64,000 nucleotides of DNA from Gonapodya sp. JEL0774 (GCA_027604505.1 JADIIX010000005.1:1-64000); one strand, 5' to 3'. Positions 11,455 to 23,400 are shown, counted from the stretch's first letter. Notes: generated from the sequence alone by a model not told the origin. Numbers and translations are program-made.

Positions 11455-12011
11455 AAGGAGGACATTGGAGTGAACGTCATTTTACTGTATATTTATTAAA
11501 TTTTATTTTGACATGTTGTTCAATCCACAAGAAGCTGCTGCTCCTGTTCAACATGTTATTAATAGCGAGCGTCCCTCGGACTATAATTTTTTGGCCAGAA
11601 CCCTCAATTCGCATGGTCTGCCATCCACTATTCCACTGTGCAATGAGTTCCATGGGGTGCACAGGAATCGTGCCGCCTGTATTACGCATTGTGGGGCAGA
11701 ATGCAGATGTCATGATTTCCTAAGTGAACTCGAGATCGGCCAAGGCATTACAGGAGGACTCCACTCCAAACCACACGAGCAGGTATGACAGCTGAGATAT
11801 GTGCATGCAATATTCAACTCATAGCCGCCATCGTGCACTACAACACGGACTACATAAATTGCCATTGCCATTTCTGTCTAACCAACAGCGTCCACACGTG
11901 ACAAGTCCGATCCACACCGAGTCCCGACCCGACCATGACCCCTCCACACTACGGAACAAGCTCCCTCTCCACCTCCGCCTTCGTGATCCCTCCTCTTGAT
12001 GGCTTAAGCGT
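11455..12011. other. Intergenic, one small unassigned ORF
   Basis: An ORF at 11513-11788 (+, 91 residues, several Cys and His: ITHCGAECRCHDFLSELE) has no recognised family and could be a fragment of a decayed element. The rest is the 3' flank of the P1 gene. Confidence 0.35.
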
Positions 12012-13289
12012 TTAATCGAACAGACCTGATTTGTTTGAAAAGGGTTTCAGAGGGATGGTGATCAAGAAGTGCGAGATGTCGCCAAGTCTTCTCCAAAACT
12101 CACCAAAGCCCATGTCGTCATCTTCTTCCTCCTCCTTCTTCTCCTCCTTCTTTGCGGGCTTGCCACCCTTCTTGTCGTCCTTCTTCTCCTCAGCTGTGGG
12201 GGCGAACGGGGGAGCGGTGTGGGGTGGGGCGCAATTTATTATTGAGACCACGAAAAACACGACGCCGGTATTCGCCGGTAAAGAGGAGGTTAGAGCCGAC
12301 GACGCTTTCCGGACGCAAACGTCTCTAACCGCTTTCCAACTGGGATAGCTTCATCCGGGTGAAACCTGTCCGTCTACTCAACACGAGCTTAGAATTCGCC
12401 TCTAGTTCGATTCCAATCCCATTCTCTGATGTTCCGTTTTTCACTTTCCGATCACCGGCTGCAATCCCACTTCCGGCAAACGTCACCGCCATCGAATCAA
12501 AACTCACCAGAAGCAGGTTCCGCGGCTGCGACAGGTACTGCAATTGTCGGTGCTGCACCCGCGGGTGCGCTCGAGAAGTTGGTGAAGGTGGCAGCGAGGT
12601 CTCGGCCTTCGAGGGCCTTGGAGAAGAGTTTTGCCCAGATGGGCTCCATTTCGATACCAGCGGCCTCCACAAGCTTGACAATCTTGTCCGCCTGAAAGAC
12701 CAAAAGGACATGTGACGGTGGTAGATAGTGTGTGGGAGAGGTTTGGTTACAGCGGGATTGGTATAGATCGTCCAAACATTCCGTGGACGATTTCTCTATG
12801 CCAGCTACCGTAAACGAGCAGCCGCTTTCCTCCCAGCCAAGATCCAAATAATTTTCTTCTCAAGAGCGATGTACAGTGTCGGTCTCATCGGTTGAATGGT
12901 TGGTGCCGTTCAATGAGCAGTTCTGCAAAGGACGTCGGAGGAATCGTTGCACTCTTCCGAGTGTAATTCTGCCAACCAACCGCCTGTCCATCATCGCAAC
13001 CATTCCTTCATTGCTCATTCCTGAACCCAGAATGCACCTGTAACTCCTTCCCCCAGCAAGTCCCCAGTTGTCTAGCCTCTTCATTCGTCCTTTGAACGGC
13101 TCCAACGACCCCGCATCACTCAACGCACCGTAACAGGGAGGCCCTCGTCGACAAGAATCAGAGAAGCGTCTGCAGCGGCATAGAGTCCCAAAACAATTGT
13201 GGCAAGTGTCAAGAAACGGCTTTGTCCTTGTACGACAGCTTGGAAAACCTACAGGCGCATGCCTGCTCGTTTGTTCCGAATTCAGCCAT
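12012..13289 (-). CDS. RPP1: 60S acidic ribosomal protein P1
   Basis: Five small exons give a 121-residue P1: 13289-13253 (MAEFGTNEQACA), 13169-13129 (YASLILVDEGLPVT), 12691-12508 (ADKIVKLVEAAGIEMEPIWA through the Ala-rich hinge), 12193-12104 (Lys/Glu-rich EEKKDDKKGG and EEEEDDDMGFG) and 12025-12012 (GLFD plus stop). P1 forms heterodimers with P2 on the P0 stalk of the 60S subunit. The terminal acidic DDDMGFGLFD tail recruits GTPase elongation factors. The intron placed just before the last four codons splits this tail. A Pro/Ala hinge and N-terminal dimerisation helices are as usual. All exon phases agree; length is slightly above the usual 105-115. Confidence 0.93.
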
Positions 13290-13982
13290 TCCAAACAAGA
13301 AGTCCTGATTGAATTATGGGGTAAGACGGCGATTGGGTCGCGGAAACGGATGGATGGATGTGAGGGGATAGTTCACTGTGTCTACTACACAAATTATTAT
13401 CGTCACATCTCCAGGTTTCACACACCAAACAAGCAAAGTTGCGTTTCAACTTGAAAAGGCTATCGACAAGGGGATATCGGCTTGAATTGGTGTTTTGATC
13501 TCAGCTCGTCCTTCAAATGAGAGGGAGATTTTTTCCTGTCGCAGACCGGTTTGAGTGCGGCGCTATAATGTGGTACAACGATGTCCCCGAAAGTACATGC
13601 GACGTAATCTTTTGTGCATACCATCGTCTTCTACGAGCGCGAGCACACAGTGATGAGGGGAGAGATCGGGTCCATCATTCGCAGCAATGTTCGCCTCAAC
13701 TTGGAGATCGTTCAGGACAGGTTTCCTTTCAATTATTCTTTCCTTGCTTCTTCCTCCGGAGCGCCTCACTGCGTCCCGCAGTGGAGAATTAATGGGACTT
13801 CTTCCGCGATTGAAGCAGAGGTTAGGTTCGTAAGACCACCGGCATCCCTCAACTGGCTGCGCTGAGCAAACTATATGTAAACCGTACATTCAATTGAGAA
13901 GGATAGCGGTTACGTATGCGTGTTTGGACATGAAACGCGTGGACGCTCATGACAGCGTCTGGTGGCGTTCTTGTCTCATGAC
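13290..13982. other. Intergenic region, no gene recognised
   Basis: Contains the P1 promoter (upstream of 13289). Opposed ORFs at 13563-13889 (-) and 13614-13865 (+) overlap and have no recognised domain. A G-rich repeat GGATGGATGG lies near 13350. Nothing else is assignable. Confidence 0.4.
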
Positions 13983-15449
13983 TCAGTCATCCTCACCCTC
14001 AATTCCCACCATCATTCGCTTCCCCGCTGCCCGCCCTGCTTTCTCGATGGCCGGTAAGAACACGCTTCGCCACCGTGTATCCATCCATTGCCCCCTGGCT
14101 TCCGGCATATGCAACCGCTTTACCCTAAACCGAACGACGGACGAGGGAAGCGCAGCTACAACCGCAGTCCACATTTCAATCAATGTTGGGCTCTCGCAAA
14201 GATTCCCCACCCCTGTGTAATCGGCAAGCATCACCGAAACCAGACGAGTGTATGGAAAGAGCCACCCCAGTGTGTGTGACATTGCCAAAGCCTTGTCCAT
14301 GAATGAACCACCGGCATACCTAAGCGACGCGTGACCAATTACAGTGAGCTCTTCTATATGGTTCTCAAGCGCAGCCTGCCGCTCCAGCTTCAGGTCGTTG
14401 CGCCCCAGAAAACTTTCCCAGAGCTTGTCGAACACGTGAAAATCACCTATACGCCGCAGGTTCGGAAATGCCGATAATGCGCTTAGCAAGAGCGGTCGAA
14501 ACAAGTCCTGAGGTGTGTCCCCGTTTGTAAACTCCAGCATCAATGTTGAAATATTGGCAAAGGTGGTAGAATTCCCTGACGAGATCACGCCGGGGGCTAT
14601 GGGAATCAAGCTCCGCGTGCCTCCATGAACCGCAATTTCTTGCAATTTCGGGAAAAGTTCCAAATCCGCGGGTATCCCTTCCGACAGGTTCGCATCACCT
14701 CCCAAATCCACCCTGATGTCCACCCTCCTCACAGAGTCAGGCAATTTCATCTCATTTTTGCCTACATCATTTCCGCTGCGACTGATTGCGGCCACAAAGT
14801 CCTTCACGCTGCCCAGCACTCGACTTGGCCGAGGGACGGGACCAATCTCAAGCATCCACCATCGTCGTAGTCCCACCGCATCACAAAACCCCACGTTCAC
14901 GAAAGTTATAACCCCACGCACACCGCGCCTGAGCGGTGCAACATTTGGGAAGTGTTCGGCGATCAGGCGAGATGCTGTTGCGTTTACAAGGTCCCCAGCT
15001 GGATGGGAAGGGAGTGCTCTCAGACCCAATCTCACGACGGCGAGAGCTTTGCCGCCATCAACCATTTTAAGTGGCCTGAACCGATTGAACGAGTGGCATT
15101 TCCACGCCTTGCACGTGTCTGTTTGTCCAGGTCCAACAGCTTCCGTTTGGGGAGAACTAGCAGCTCTGACAACCGCGACATAAGAAAGTTCCACTTCAGC
15201 AGCCAAGAGTCCTGATTCACCCAACATGGATGCGGCAAGACCGTTCCAACGGCGGGAAACGAGAGGGATCGTGTTGAAAAACTCGGAAGGACTCAAATAC
15301 AGCAACGATGCATGAAGGAGCTCTTCAGGAAGAATTTGATCCACGGCTTGCGTTGGGCGCATGGCTTCGTGTGGAGGGCCATGTGTGATCATTGTTTTGT
15401 TTGATGTGACGCCGAGGGAAGCGGTGAACATTACAGAGACATTCCACAA
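13983..15449 (-). CDS. F-box protein
   Basis: A single open frame of 488 residues. The F-box lies near residues 37-80: DQILPEELLHASLLYLSPSE followed by FNTIPLVSRRWNGLA, with the usual LP start, central Leu pattern and W near the end. The remainder has weak leucine-rich spacing (FPKLQEIAVHGGTRSLIP, ANISTLMLEFTNGD, AFPNLRRIGDF) compatible with degenerate LRRs used for substrate capture. F-box proteins bind Skp1 in SCF ubiquitin ligases. No substrate can be named. The start at 15449 is the first Met, but a later one (MITHGPPHEAM) is equally possible. The lack of introns is unusual in this window. Confidence 0.75.
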   Translation of the reverse strand: MWNVSVMFTASLGVTSNKTMITHGPPHEAMRPTQAVDQILPEELLHASLLYLSPSEFFNTIPLVSRRWNGLAASMLGESGLLAAEVELSYVAVVRAASSPQTEAVGPGQTDTCKAWKCHSFNRFRPLKMVDGGKALAVVRLGLRALPSHPAGDLVNATASRLIAEHFPNVAPLRRGVRGVITFVNVGFCDAVGLRRWWMLEIGPVPRPSRVLGSVKDFVAAISRSGNDVGKNEMKLPDSVRRVDIRVDLGGDANLSEGIPADLELFPKLQEIAVHGGTRSLIPIAPGVISSGNSTTFANISTLMLEFTNGDTPQDLFRPLLLSALSAFPNLRRIGDFHVFDKLWESFLGRNDLKLERQAALENHIEELTVIGHASLRYAGGSFMDKALAMSHTLGWLFPYTRLVSVMLADYTGVGNLCESPTLIEMWTAVVAALPSSVVRFRVKRLHMPEARGQWMDTRWRSVFLPAIEKAGRAAGKRMMVGIEGEDD

Positions 15450-15552
15450 AATGTGTTCATCTATAACATGAAGACAATCCCGTCACTCAATTTACAAATC
15501 TATAATTCGTCTAAGCTTGTATCAAAACGAGTTAGAGAACCAAACAAATGGT

Positions 15553-16701
15553 CTAGAGCTTAACTTTCCTGCTGCCCTTCCCACCCGCCCTGCCTCTCAT
15601 CATTCTAGTTTGGCCCCCGGTCGCGACAATCTTCCCATCAATATCCCATACCTCACACGTACAGTCGTACCACCCGCTCGTGAGGTGACCCGACCGAGCA
15701 CGAACCAATGTCCACTCACCCAACCCTGCTGATGAACTGCGGAACCGGAGGTGGGCGTCCAATGTCAGTCCACGGAACTCGCGAGCATTGATTTCGGGTA
15801 TACGTCGCAAAGGCGTCGAGAAGGCGTCGGAGAATAAAGCGACAGACATTGCATCGGCTGGGCGCCCAGGGATGCGCAGGGCATAGCGTACCTCTGGGAG
15901 GTTGGAGAATGGTCCAGAAAGTGGTGGAAATGGTAGAGACACGCGTTCTACAAGACCCTATCGAGTGTGGGATTAGAAGGGGGACGAGCGGGGACCACTG
16001 GTGAAACGTGACAACTCACACCAAATGTATTCCATCTTTCCCCGTGATCCCGTAGTTTGGCAAATTCCGAACTTTCTAGGGGAGGATACGATGGTGGCAC
16101 GTCGGTTATATGATCCTCGTTATTTGTGTCTGAGGATCTGGGTAAAACGTCGTATGTCGCAAAGAAGCGGAGGAGCTCGGTGGGGGGATTATTGCTGATA
16201 ACACATCATTTTCATCACAGAAACGGCCAAGCGAGTTTGCAAATCCACTCACGGATCCGCATCGTTCCCCTGACCCATTACACCTTCGGAAACAATTGAT
16301 CCACCTTCCCGCACCCTCCACACATCCACCCAACAGTTCCCTTGCTTGCCGCCTTCAAGAAAAGCAACTTGTAGCCCTGAAATCTCTCTGTCCTTGTTCT
16401 CCTTGCCCGGTTTCGGTGGTGCGGGAAACTTCTCGAGATCCGCGTTAAGAACCGAGAGAGTAAGCGCCAAAAGAAACCCTCCGAAAGGTATGCCACCTAG
16501 GGCAAATTCGGCAGGTATTCGCCCTGTAAATCGTCGCACATCGGGACGTGCGGGAGTGGTGGAGAATGCGGATGGCGACTTCCTTTGTTCCGATCGGGGC
16601 GAGGGTCCGACAAATTGGCATTGGAGGAGTCGGTCAAACCGATGTTCTCGGTTATTGGAGTCAGTCATAGGAGTGATCGGAACAGTATGGGAAGTTGTCA
16701 T
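15553..16701 (-). CDS. Acyl-CoA thioesterase-like protein (double hot-dog)
   Basis: Three exons: 16701-16253, 16194-16020 and 15957-15553, giving about 342 residues with phases matching. The N-terminal half has the thioesterase-like pattern FTGRIPAEFALGGIPFGG followed by a hydrophobic helix (FLLALTLSVLN). The C-terminal half has the second hot-dog pattern: LDAHLRFRSSS, GEWTLVRARSGHLTSGWYDC, and EVWDIDGKIVATGGQTRMMR. This resembles TesB-like or fungal thioesterase-superfamily proteins, which hydrolyse acyl-CoA. The substrate is unknown. Start chosen at 16701 because the upstream ORF part is low-complexity and unlike the family. The C-terminal basic tail is RAGGKGSRKVKL. Confidence 0.78.
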
Positions 16702-16903
16702 GGAATGATGTCGGGAGGAGAGGAAAGTTCGGAGTTTTGTTTGCATCCACCCTTCATTGTAGCCTTGACCGGGATGGGGAATCTGGTCCTGCCCTCCCCG
16801 AACCCCTTCACCATTACCAAGACATATATGCTTGGATGCGAAAACCATCACTCTCGAAAAATTACAATTAAGCTGCCTAGTCGTGTCTGAAGGACATTCG
16901 TTT

Positions 16904-18147
16904 TCATATTGAAGGTCCGCTTACTCCCCGAAACCCTGCGCAAACCAAAAAGTTCTCAGAAGATTCCTTCCTGCTGGCCGGTGGTTTCCGCCGTGTGACG
17001 TGGCGAAAAACTGAGCGGAGGAGTCGGATGAATGCTCAAATGTTCGTGAAATTTAGGTTTCTACCGGTGTGAGAAACAACCTGTTGATCAACCAGTGACA
17101 CCTACCATCCTCGTCGTGTCCTCCAAACGACTTGCAAATGAACACCGTGGGTCTGCTTGGGTCAGAGGAAAACAACGATACCGCGACATCTAGAGCAAAT
17201 CGACAGAGTTCCTTGCCATCCAATGATAGAAATGAAGCGAAGTTCCAAAGGAAGAGTGTCAAGAGCACTACATCTGCCACTCACAGCACTTCGAGCTGTA
17301 TCCGCAGCGCGGAGCCCAGAGATATTAGGTGCCATATCAGAAATCACGGCGTCCACATGAACCGGTTTCACGTCGGGGTCAATCGCCCTTTCATCTCGCA
17401 AGTTGTTCGGCTCACTCCCAGAGCTATCATTCCGCAGCTCAACGCGGTGAACATCCTGTTCTGTTTGTCCATTAACCCCAAGTCGATGCCTTCTGACAAC
17501 TTCCCGAACCATGTTAAGTGTCTCGGGTTTCGTCATGTCCATCTGCAGAAATGTCGAGCCGGGTATAGAGTCAGGTGGCGTAAGTGCCAGCAAGTCAATT
17601 GAGATAACATGGCCATCTTTGGGTCGGAAGGGGTAGTGAGAAGAAATCAGAACCGGTCCAATTAGCCGCAATTTGAAGTTCACTTGCAGGATGTGATAAA
17701 GGTAGCTTGGGGTCGACAACATATTCAGCGGCGACCTTTGGAATAGAGAACCGAGCACAGATCACCCGGAGTTGGGCTTGGAACACATGCGCCCTTCCGA
17801 GGACCCACTTGTGTCCAACCGCCTGGAGCCGCCCCACAGTCCACCACGACCATTCCTCGGCTTAGCAGCGGTCCTTTAGAAAATGTGACACCGTCGTCAC
17901 TGCCTTTGCCCCGTTTCACAGAGAACGTTGTTCCTTCGATAATGTCCATGAGTTTGAACGCGGCACGAGATCGATAGGTACCACGTTGCTTGACGAAAGG
18001 GTCCCGGGATTGGCGGCTTGCCCACTGGGCGGCAGATACAGAGGACACGTGGCGACGTGATGCATGCAAAGAGGGCGAGTTGAACCCACGATTGGGTCCC
18101 AGAGGGGAGAGAAGTCGAGAACAAAGAAACACAAAAGTGGATATCAT
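16904..18147 (-). CDS. MRM2: FtsJ/RrmJ-family rRNA 2'-O-methyltransferase, MRM2-like
   Basis: The exon starting at 18147 gives a mitochondrial-type N-terminus rich in Ser/Arg, then the FtsJ entry motif DPFVKQRGTYRSRAAFKL (K-x-x-Y-R-S-R-A-x-K-L) and SAM motif I VVDCGAAPGGW. Following exons read VAAEYVV, GHVISIDLLAL, a segment ending FLQMDM, and VDAVISDMAPNISGL, which holds the catalytic Asp motif. A further exon has TVFICKSFGG with the catalytic Lys. The last exon, ending at 16904, gives RRKPPASRKESSENFLVCAG, the conserved KPxASR-x-ES tail. Together the K-D-K-E residues of the family are present. The protein would methylate mitochondrial 21S rRNA. An insertion of about 45 residues before the DMAP motif is larger than usual. 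Confidence 0.9.
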
Positions 18148-18548
18148 GGGGGGAGCCTTTCGAGCACAATCCAGGACTAATCTGCTGGCCCCTCCAGTCT
18201 TTTGATGGGTTTTTATATGAGTGATTGAGCTTCCAATCAGGGATTCCCCATTGCATCAGCAACACGGGCCTCGTATCCGACTTTGGCAAATTCTATTGGG
18301 GTATTCGGAACAATGTTTGGATATATACAGGCGTGTTTATCCATATTTATTGTATTTGAAACATGCAAAATGTGTCTGGGTAGCAGAGACCTTGTGGTGG
18401 TTGTATTTGGATACCGAGCAAACGTATTTGGTGTGTTCAAATACGGGTCGTCGTATTTGGGTACTCTCAAATCTAAGTCGGACGTGTTTGGTGATCTGAA
18501 TCTCGATTCTCACACTTTTACTTCGCCGCCGTCTCCTTGAGGAGGAAA
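18148..18548. promoter_or_regulatory. Spacer with repeated GTATTTGG motifs
   Basis: Between the MRM2-like start (-) and a possible small gene start at 18549 (+). From 18301 to 18491 the octamer GTATTTGG or a close variant recurs: GTATTCGG 18301, TGTTTGG 18314, GTATTTGA 18352, GTATTTGG 18403, 18424 and 18453, GTGTTTGG 18484, plus one inverted CAAATAC near 18438. It looks like a degenerate tandem array or a cluster of binding sites. Confidence 0.4.
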
Positions 18549-18710
18549 ATGGCCGTCCAGTTCACGCGGGTTAGCGATTACCAGAGTGAGTGCTGTTTGT
18601 GTGCTTGTGTGGGCGGAATTCCACCCTCGCCTGTTGCAAACTCGACTTGCATCTCTGCTTGATCTGCGTTTCCAGCGAGGGAGTTGCGCATTGTTCCGGG
18701 GCTGTTGGTA
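18549..18710 (+). pseudogene. Short 5' gene fragment, possibly broken by a transposon
   Basis: ATG at 18549 starts MAVQFTRVSDYQ, followed directly by a good donor (A/GTGAGT). After an acceptor near 18675 the frame continues TRELRIVPGLL and meets a donor-like GTAGCC. No further exon is found before the decayed DDE element at 18769. It could be an intact small gene with undetected exons, or a gene cut off by insertion. No family recognised. Confidence 0.3.
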
Positions 18711-18768
18711 GCCATGTGAGCGCTTGATGTCACAAATGCGTTGCTGCGGTTGCGCAATAAAATTAATA

Positions 18769-19735
18769 TTACAATAAATGGAACTGTGGTGCAGCTTCCA
18801 CATGACGACTTGTAAGAGCATTTTCTCTTGGACGTAGTATTGCATGTGCAGCAAACAAAGCCCGTGCTGTGTCAGCATGACATCCTTGATTTCCCCACCA
18901 AGCTGTTAACGGTAGTGGATGCGATCGAAACAGTGCCCAATTCTGATCACGAACAGCAACTGGATGAACGAAATCTGCACGTTCAAAACAATGTTCAAAC
19001 ATTGCATTGACTTTTTCGACAGTCAGGGCTTGTATTCCTCTTGAAATTGCTTCAACAATTGGCTTTCGGTTCTGGGGCGGAGTGTACGAACATAATCCTG
19101 CTTGATGACTTTGAACACGAGTTGCAGGATTAAGGAAAGAGCAATACGGAGCTGTATAACGTAACTTAACTTTGGCATCATACGCAGCTTCAGCGATTGT
19201 TGGAATTCCATTCTCAATACATGCGTTCGTTGCATAATGAAATCGGGCGTTTGTCAAGTGCCAAATTTACGACTCCTCCTCCATTAGAAGCGAGTATCGC
19301 TTTTCTTCTCTGGGATCCGATGCCGCATTCCAGAAAGGCTTGAAATCTTTGAACGTTCGCAATTTTCTTCCATACGGTCCAGGCGACAACAGGGACTTTC
19401 GAAAACTTCCGCTTCGCGAGGGGTAAACCGGAGACAGAGAAACAAAACGAAATGGTCACCACGCCCTTTTGTCTTGACGCCAATAACTTGTTTTCCGCGC
19501 TTTGAATATCCGCATCGTTCAAGTAGAATCCGCTCTCATCCTCTGCACAATAAGTGCGGATGAGTCTCTGATGACACGAATCACCCCGCAATAACATCGA
19601 GACCGACACCGCCCACTTCAGCATCTCTGTATTCTTGTGTGAAGGATCCATGGAGGCCGTATTAGGATGTGGATAATTCTTCGCAAGACAACGCCCGCTT
19701 CGATAAGCTCGTCGCACTTGTAACCCACCGATCAA
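18769..19735 (-). mobile_element. Decayed DDE (Tc1/mariner/IS630-like) transposase
   Basis: Two overlapping minus-strand frames (19735-19214 and 19257-18769). The second contains YTAPYCSFLNPATRVQSHQA, close to the family's conserved PPYSPxLNPIE region near the last catalytic acid. Downstream comes a helical TVEKVNAMFEHCFERADF. The first has DESGFYLNDADIQ, resembling the DE-x-GF segment, and SVSGLPLAKRKFS. The frame breaks, and the acidic residue after LNP is replaced (LNPATR), so the copy looks inactive. No terminal inverted repeats were identified by eye. Confidence 0.55.
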
Positions 19736-20458
19736 ATGAAACCCGTGATGGGGAACACCGTCTAGGAACAGCGAATATCTCTGGTGCTCTATGAGCTACA
19801 AAAGCGATGGACCTCTAGGGGAGGACTCGGCATACGTGGTGATCTCGCATTGGAGGTGCTGGTGTGTGTATTAGACCATTGCGAATCCGGAAGTGATATC
19901 GAACAATCAATGGGTGCAACAAACACGAGATCTTTTAGAACGATGCCGTCGCCCTGGTGAACCAGAAACACAACGGTCAAAGTTCCTCCCATCTTCCAGA
20001 CCGTGTTTGAACTTCATTGATCATTACTCTCTAGAAGGAGGCCAGTGGACAGCGCCAGGACGTTACAATTTCGCACGTACAGCATTGCTGATGGATTCAT
20101 CCACAAAAATTATGCAATCCTCGATTATATTCGCAATAAGTATGAGTTTTTCCTCTACAATGGTCTCGCTGCTTCCATTCTTACAAGGTATGTATGTGAT
20201 GCTAATCCCGAGACCATTCAACAATGCTCCGATGATTTAACTATCCACGCCCAAACGCCCAACGGCTTCGTGCCACAAATGCCCGCCAAGAAAATGGCCG
20301 AGCTTGCGAAGCAAGGCACCGCCTACCACAAATGTGTCATAATTGGCCGAGTACCAGCTCGAACCACAACGTGCGTTCCAAAAGGCGCGAGCCGGCGTTC
20401 TGAACACCCAAAACTGATATACCAATGACCGCGTTTCCTTATGCATGATGTCCCGTCT
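19736..20458. other. Unassigned stretch, candidate ORF on + strand
   Basis: ORF 20045-20428 (+, 127 residues: FRTYSIADGFIHKNYAIL, PQMPAKKMAELAKQG) overlaps another frame at 19893-20240. I recognise no domain. It may be part of the degraded mobile element next to it or a real small gene. Confidence 0.3.
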
Positions 20459-23400
20459 TCAAAACCTTTCTAACCTTTCAACGAAAACCGGATCGGCGCT
20501 TTCAACGTGAGCTGCGTGCTTGTGTTCGTTGTCGTAAGAGTATCCATCATTTCTTTCTTCCTCATTGTCAAAATTTGCACCGACATCATGTCCTGGTTCA
20601 ATACCGCCGTCATCCACGCCTCGATCTCCAGCGTCGTCCTCAAGGTTGGACGAGTCACCGTGCGGGTCGGATGGGCTCCGATACTTGTCGGCCACACAAT
20701 GCATGGCCTTGCCAGCACTATCCATTCTTTCATGTCGACGCAAAGCATCTGGATCGCGCGATTGGGTGGGCAAAGTGATTAGCGCTGCAACGACAAAGAT
20801 CTCGAAGGCGTTTTTATCGGTCGATTTTACTCACCCAAACGGGCGAATCCTTTTCCGCAGCGCACGCACACGTTCGGTTTCTGACCAGAGTGAACCCGTT
20901 CGTGTCTAGAAGGGTACAATTTAGGGCAGATATAAGTTTTGAAATAACGAGGAGGAACAAAGCTGCGTAACCTTTCATTGTGCACTCACCGTGTCAGATC
21001 ATGTTTCCTCGTAAAAACCATCTCACATTGGCTACAACCATATGGTTTCTCTCCTCCATGCGTCCTCTCGTGGTTCCTGAGAGTGGCAGGTCTGTCAAAG
21101 GTGCGGGAACAGTGACGGCACACGTATGTGACTCGAGGCGAGACCGAAGGTGATATCGTGGTCATAGTGCCAGCTGCGTCGGAGGATTGGATTGCAGTTG
21201 ATTCAGCAACAAGTCTCGGTCCCCTCCTTGCTGAGTTTGCTCCTGATCCAGCGCCTCTCTTCGCCCTTTTCCCACTTCCGGTACCAGTAACACTTCTTGG
21301 TGTGTAAGTCCCATCACCTCCATCATCATCTCCGGGACCGACATTCCCGCTACTCTCATCTACTTGACTATCGCCATTTCCAAAGTCATCCTTGTCATCG
21401 TTGATTGAATCGCTTGCGGACTCGTCGTCTTGAGCGGTACGAGTTTTGCGTCGTCGGGCTAAGCTGCCACTTTTTCCGCCCCGGCGTCCTCTCTTTACTC
21501 CTCGCGGTACAAGGGGCAAGGGTTCAACCACCTCCTTCTTTACAACGCTGTCTCCATCTACCTCATTTGGCCGAGGGCCGTATCCGTGCGCGCCGTTTAA
21601 TTGCCCTATCTCAGCAGCCTCATTCATCCCACCTCCTCCGTCAGAGATTTGGGAATCAGGTATGACGTGCTGTGAGGACGATTCAGGGAGAGCAGGGTGG
21701 GGATATGGTATCGCTTGCGGATGCGAGGCGACCTGCGTGCTAGCCATGCTCATTTCGAATGGCACTGCAGGGTAGAAGTCACGATGTGGGTACTCATACG
21801 CGTAGTGTTGTTGCTGAGGTGCTTGCTGAGGCGGCTGCGGGGTGTAACCTTGATATCCAGGGATGGTCGATCCCTCTGATCGTTCGTACTGGTGCTGCTG
21901 ATACGCATAGTGTTGTCTCTGTACGTGGCCCTGGATACCCCTCTGATCGTAATCTGGATGTTGCACCGAGAATCCTTGCACCTGCAAATGCGGCTGAGGC
22001 TGCGATGGGCCAGCGTGCTGAAATGCAAATGGAGATTGAGCAGCCCCTCCCCCCATTACCCCACCCACGCCTGGCATGGGGTATAGCTGCATTCCACCTG
22101 CAGAATATCCTTGCTGTCCAGGCATTTGCATCTGCATCTGCATCTGCATCGGTACAGACATGGGTACTGGCACCGGCATCTGCATTGAAACAGGCATTTG
22201 CATCGGCATCGGCATCTGCATGGAGACACCATGTTGATTATATGGTAAGAGAACATATTGGGGCTGGCCTTGCGATTGCGGCGGCTGTGGTTGTTGTGAT
22301 GGATGCGGAGTGGGATAAGCCATATACTGGTGTTGTTGAGCTGGTGTGGCGGTTTGTGATTGACCCACTTGGGCGGCAGCCACTGATTCGTGCGATGGAT
22401 CATGGGAAGCGTAGTGAATTTGCTGGTTCGCTTCGAAATGGTGAGATGGGGCATAGGGCGACACTGTTTCCCGCCCAGGGTTGAGATGGTGCACGGAGGG
22501 GGAGGTGAGTGGGTTGGGATGAACCTACAACCAAACAGGTGGAATCATGTACACGCCGTCACAGGATATAAGAGAGGTCGACACCACGATATCCAGCGTT
22601 TTCATGATTCGACTTCCAAGTGTGGGAACAACAGTGGAGAAATACCAGCGACACTGTAGATCCCATGTTTTTCACTCTTTCGCTTCATCCTCTTAGCGGC
22701 GAGTATCCCTCACGTTTACTTGGCACGCGAATACTCTCGTTCAATCCCCTCTCACTTTTAACACTCACTGCGTAATGCTGAACAGGCTGCAATTGAGGGT
22801 GCAGAGGCTGCTGATGCACCTGACCTTGATGGATAGACGCCGTTTCGAACGGCTGAGATGGAGAATGGGGAGGGCGTCGGAGCTGTGGAAGAGATTGGTT
22901 GGGTTGGTGCTGGTCCTGACCTTGACTCAGCTGCGCGGGTGAAGAAGAGGGTGCTAAGAGGGCCGGCCCACTGTACTGGTTCTCGAGCTGCTGTTGCTGC
23001 TGGTGTTGTTGGTGGGGGGCAAATCCGCTTACTCCCAGGTGCGTCGAGGGTGATAAGTAGGGGGAATGCAATTGCAGGTGAGGCGACTTGGCAGAATTCG
23101 AGGTCTCTGTTCGACGTGGCGACTGTGGTCTGCCGGCAACGTGATCCGCCTGCGGATATTGGGAATGGTTCTGAGTCTGTTGCTGCTCCGCAGAAGACTC
23201 AGAGGACGCGATCGACGCCCCATTGTTTGACGATCGGGGCGCCGGGCCGGGTGTCAGTTGGATCGGGATCTGTAGTGAAAAGCCTTGCCGTTGTAGGGGA
23301 GGGGGTGGTGTTGACGTGTGGATTCGGCTTGGAAGAACCGAAACAGATGTGGACAATGTTGGAAGCGGTGATGAGGATGTGGATGGGCGGAGAGTAATGG

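Noticed and set aside
13563-13889. Opposed ORFs upstream of the F-box gene
   Set aside because: They overlap antisense, match no family and have no convincing splice partners.
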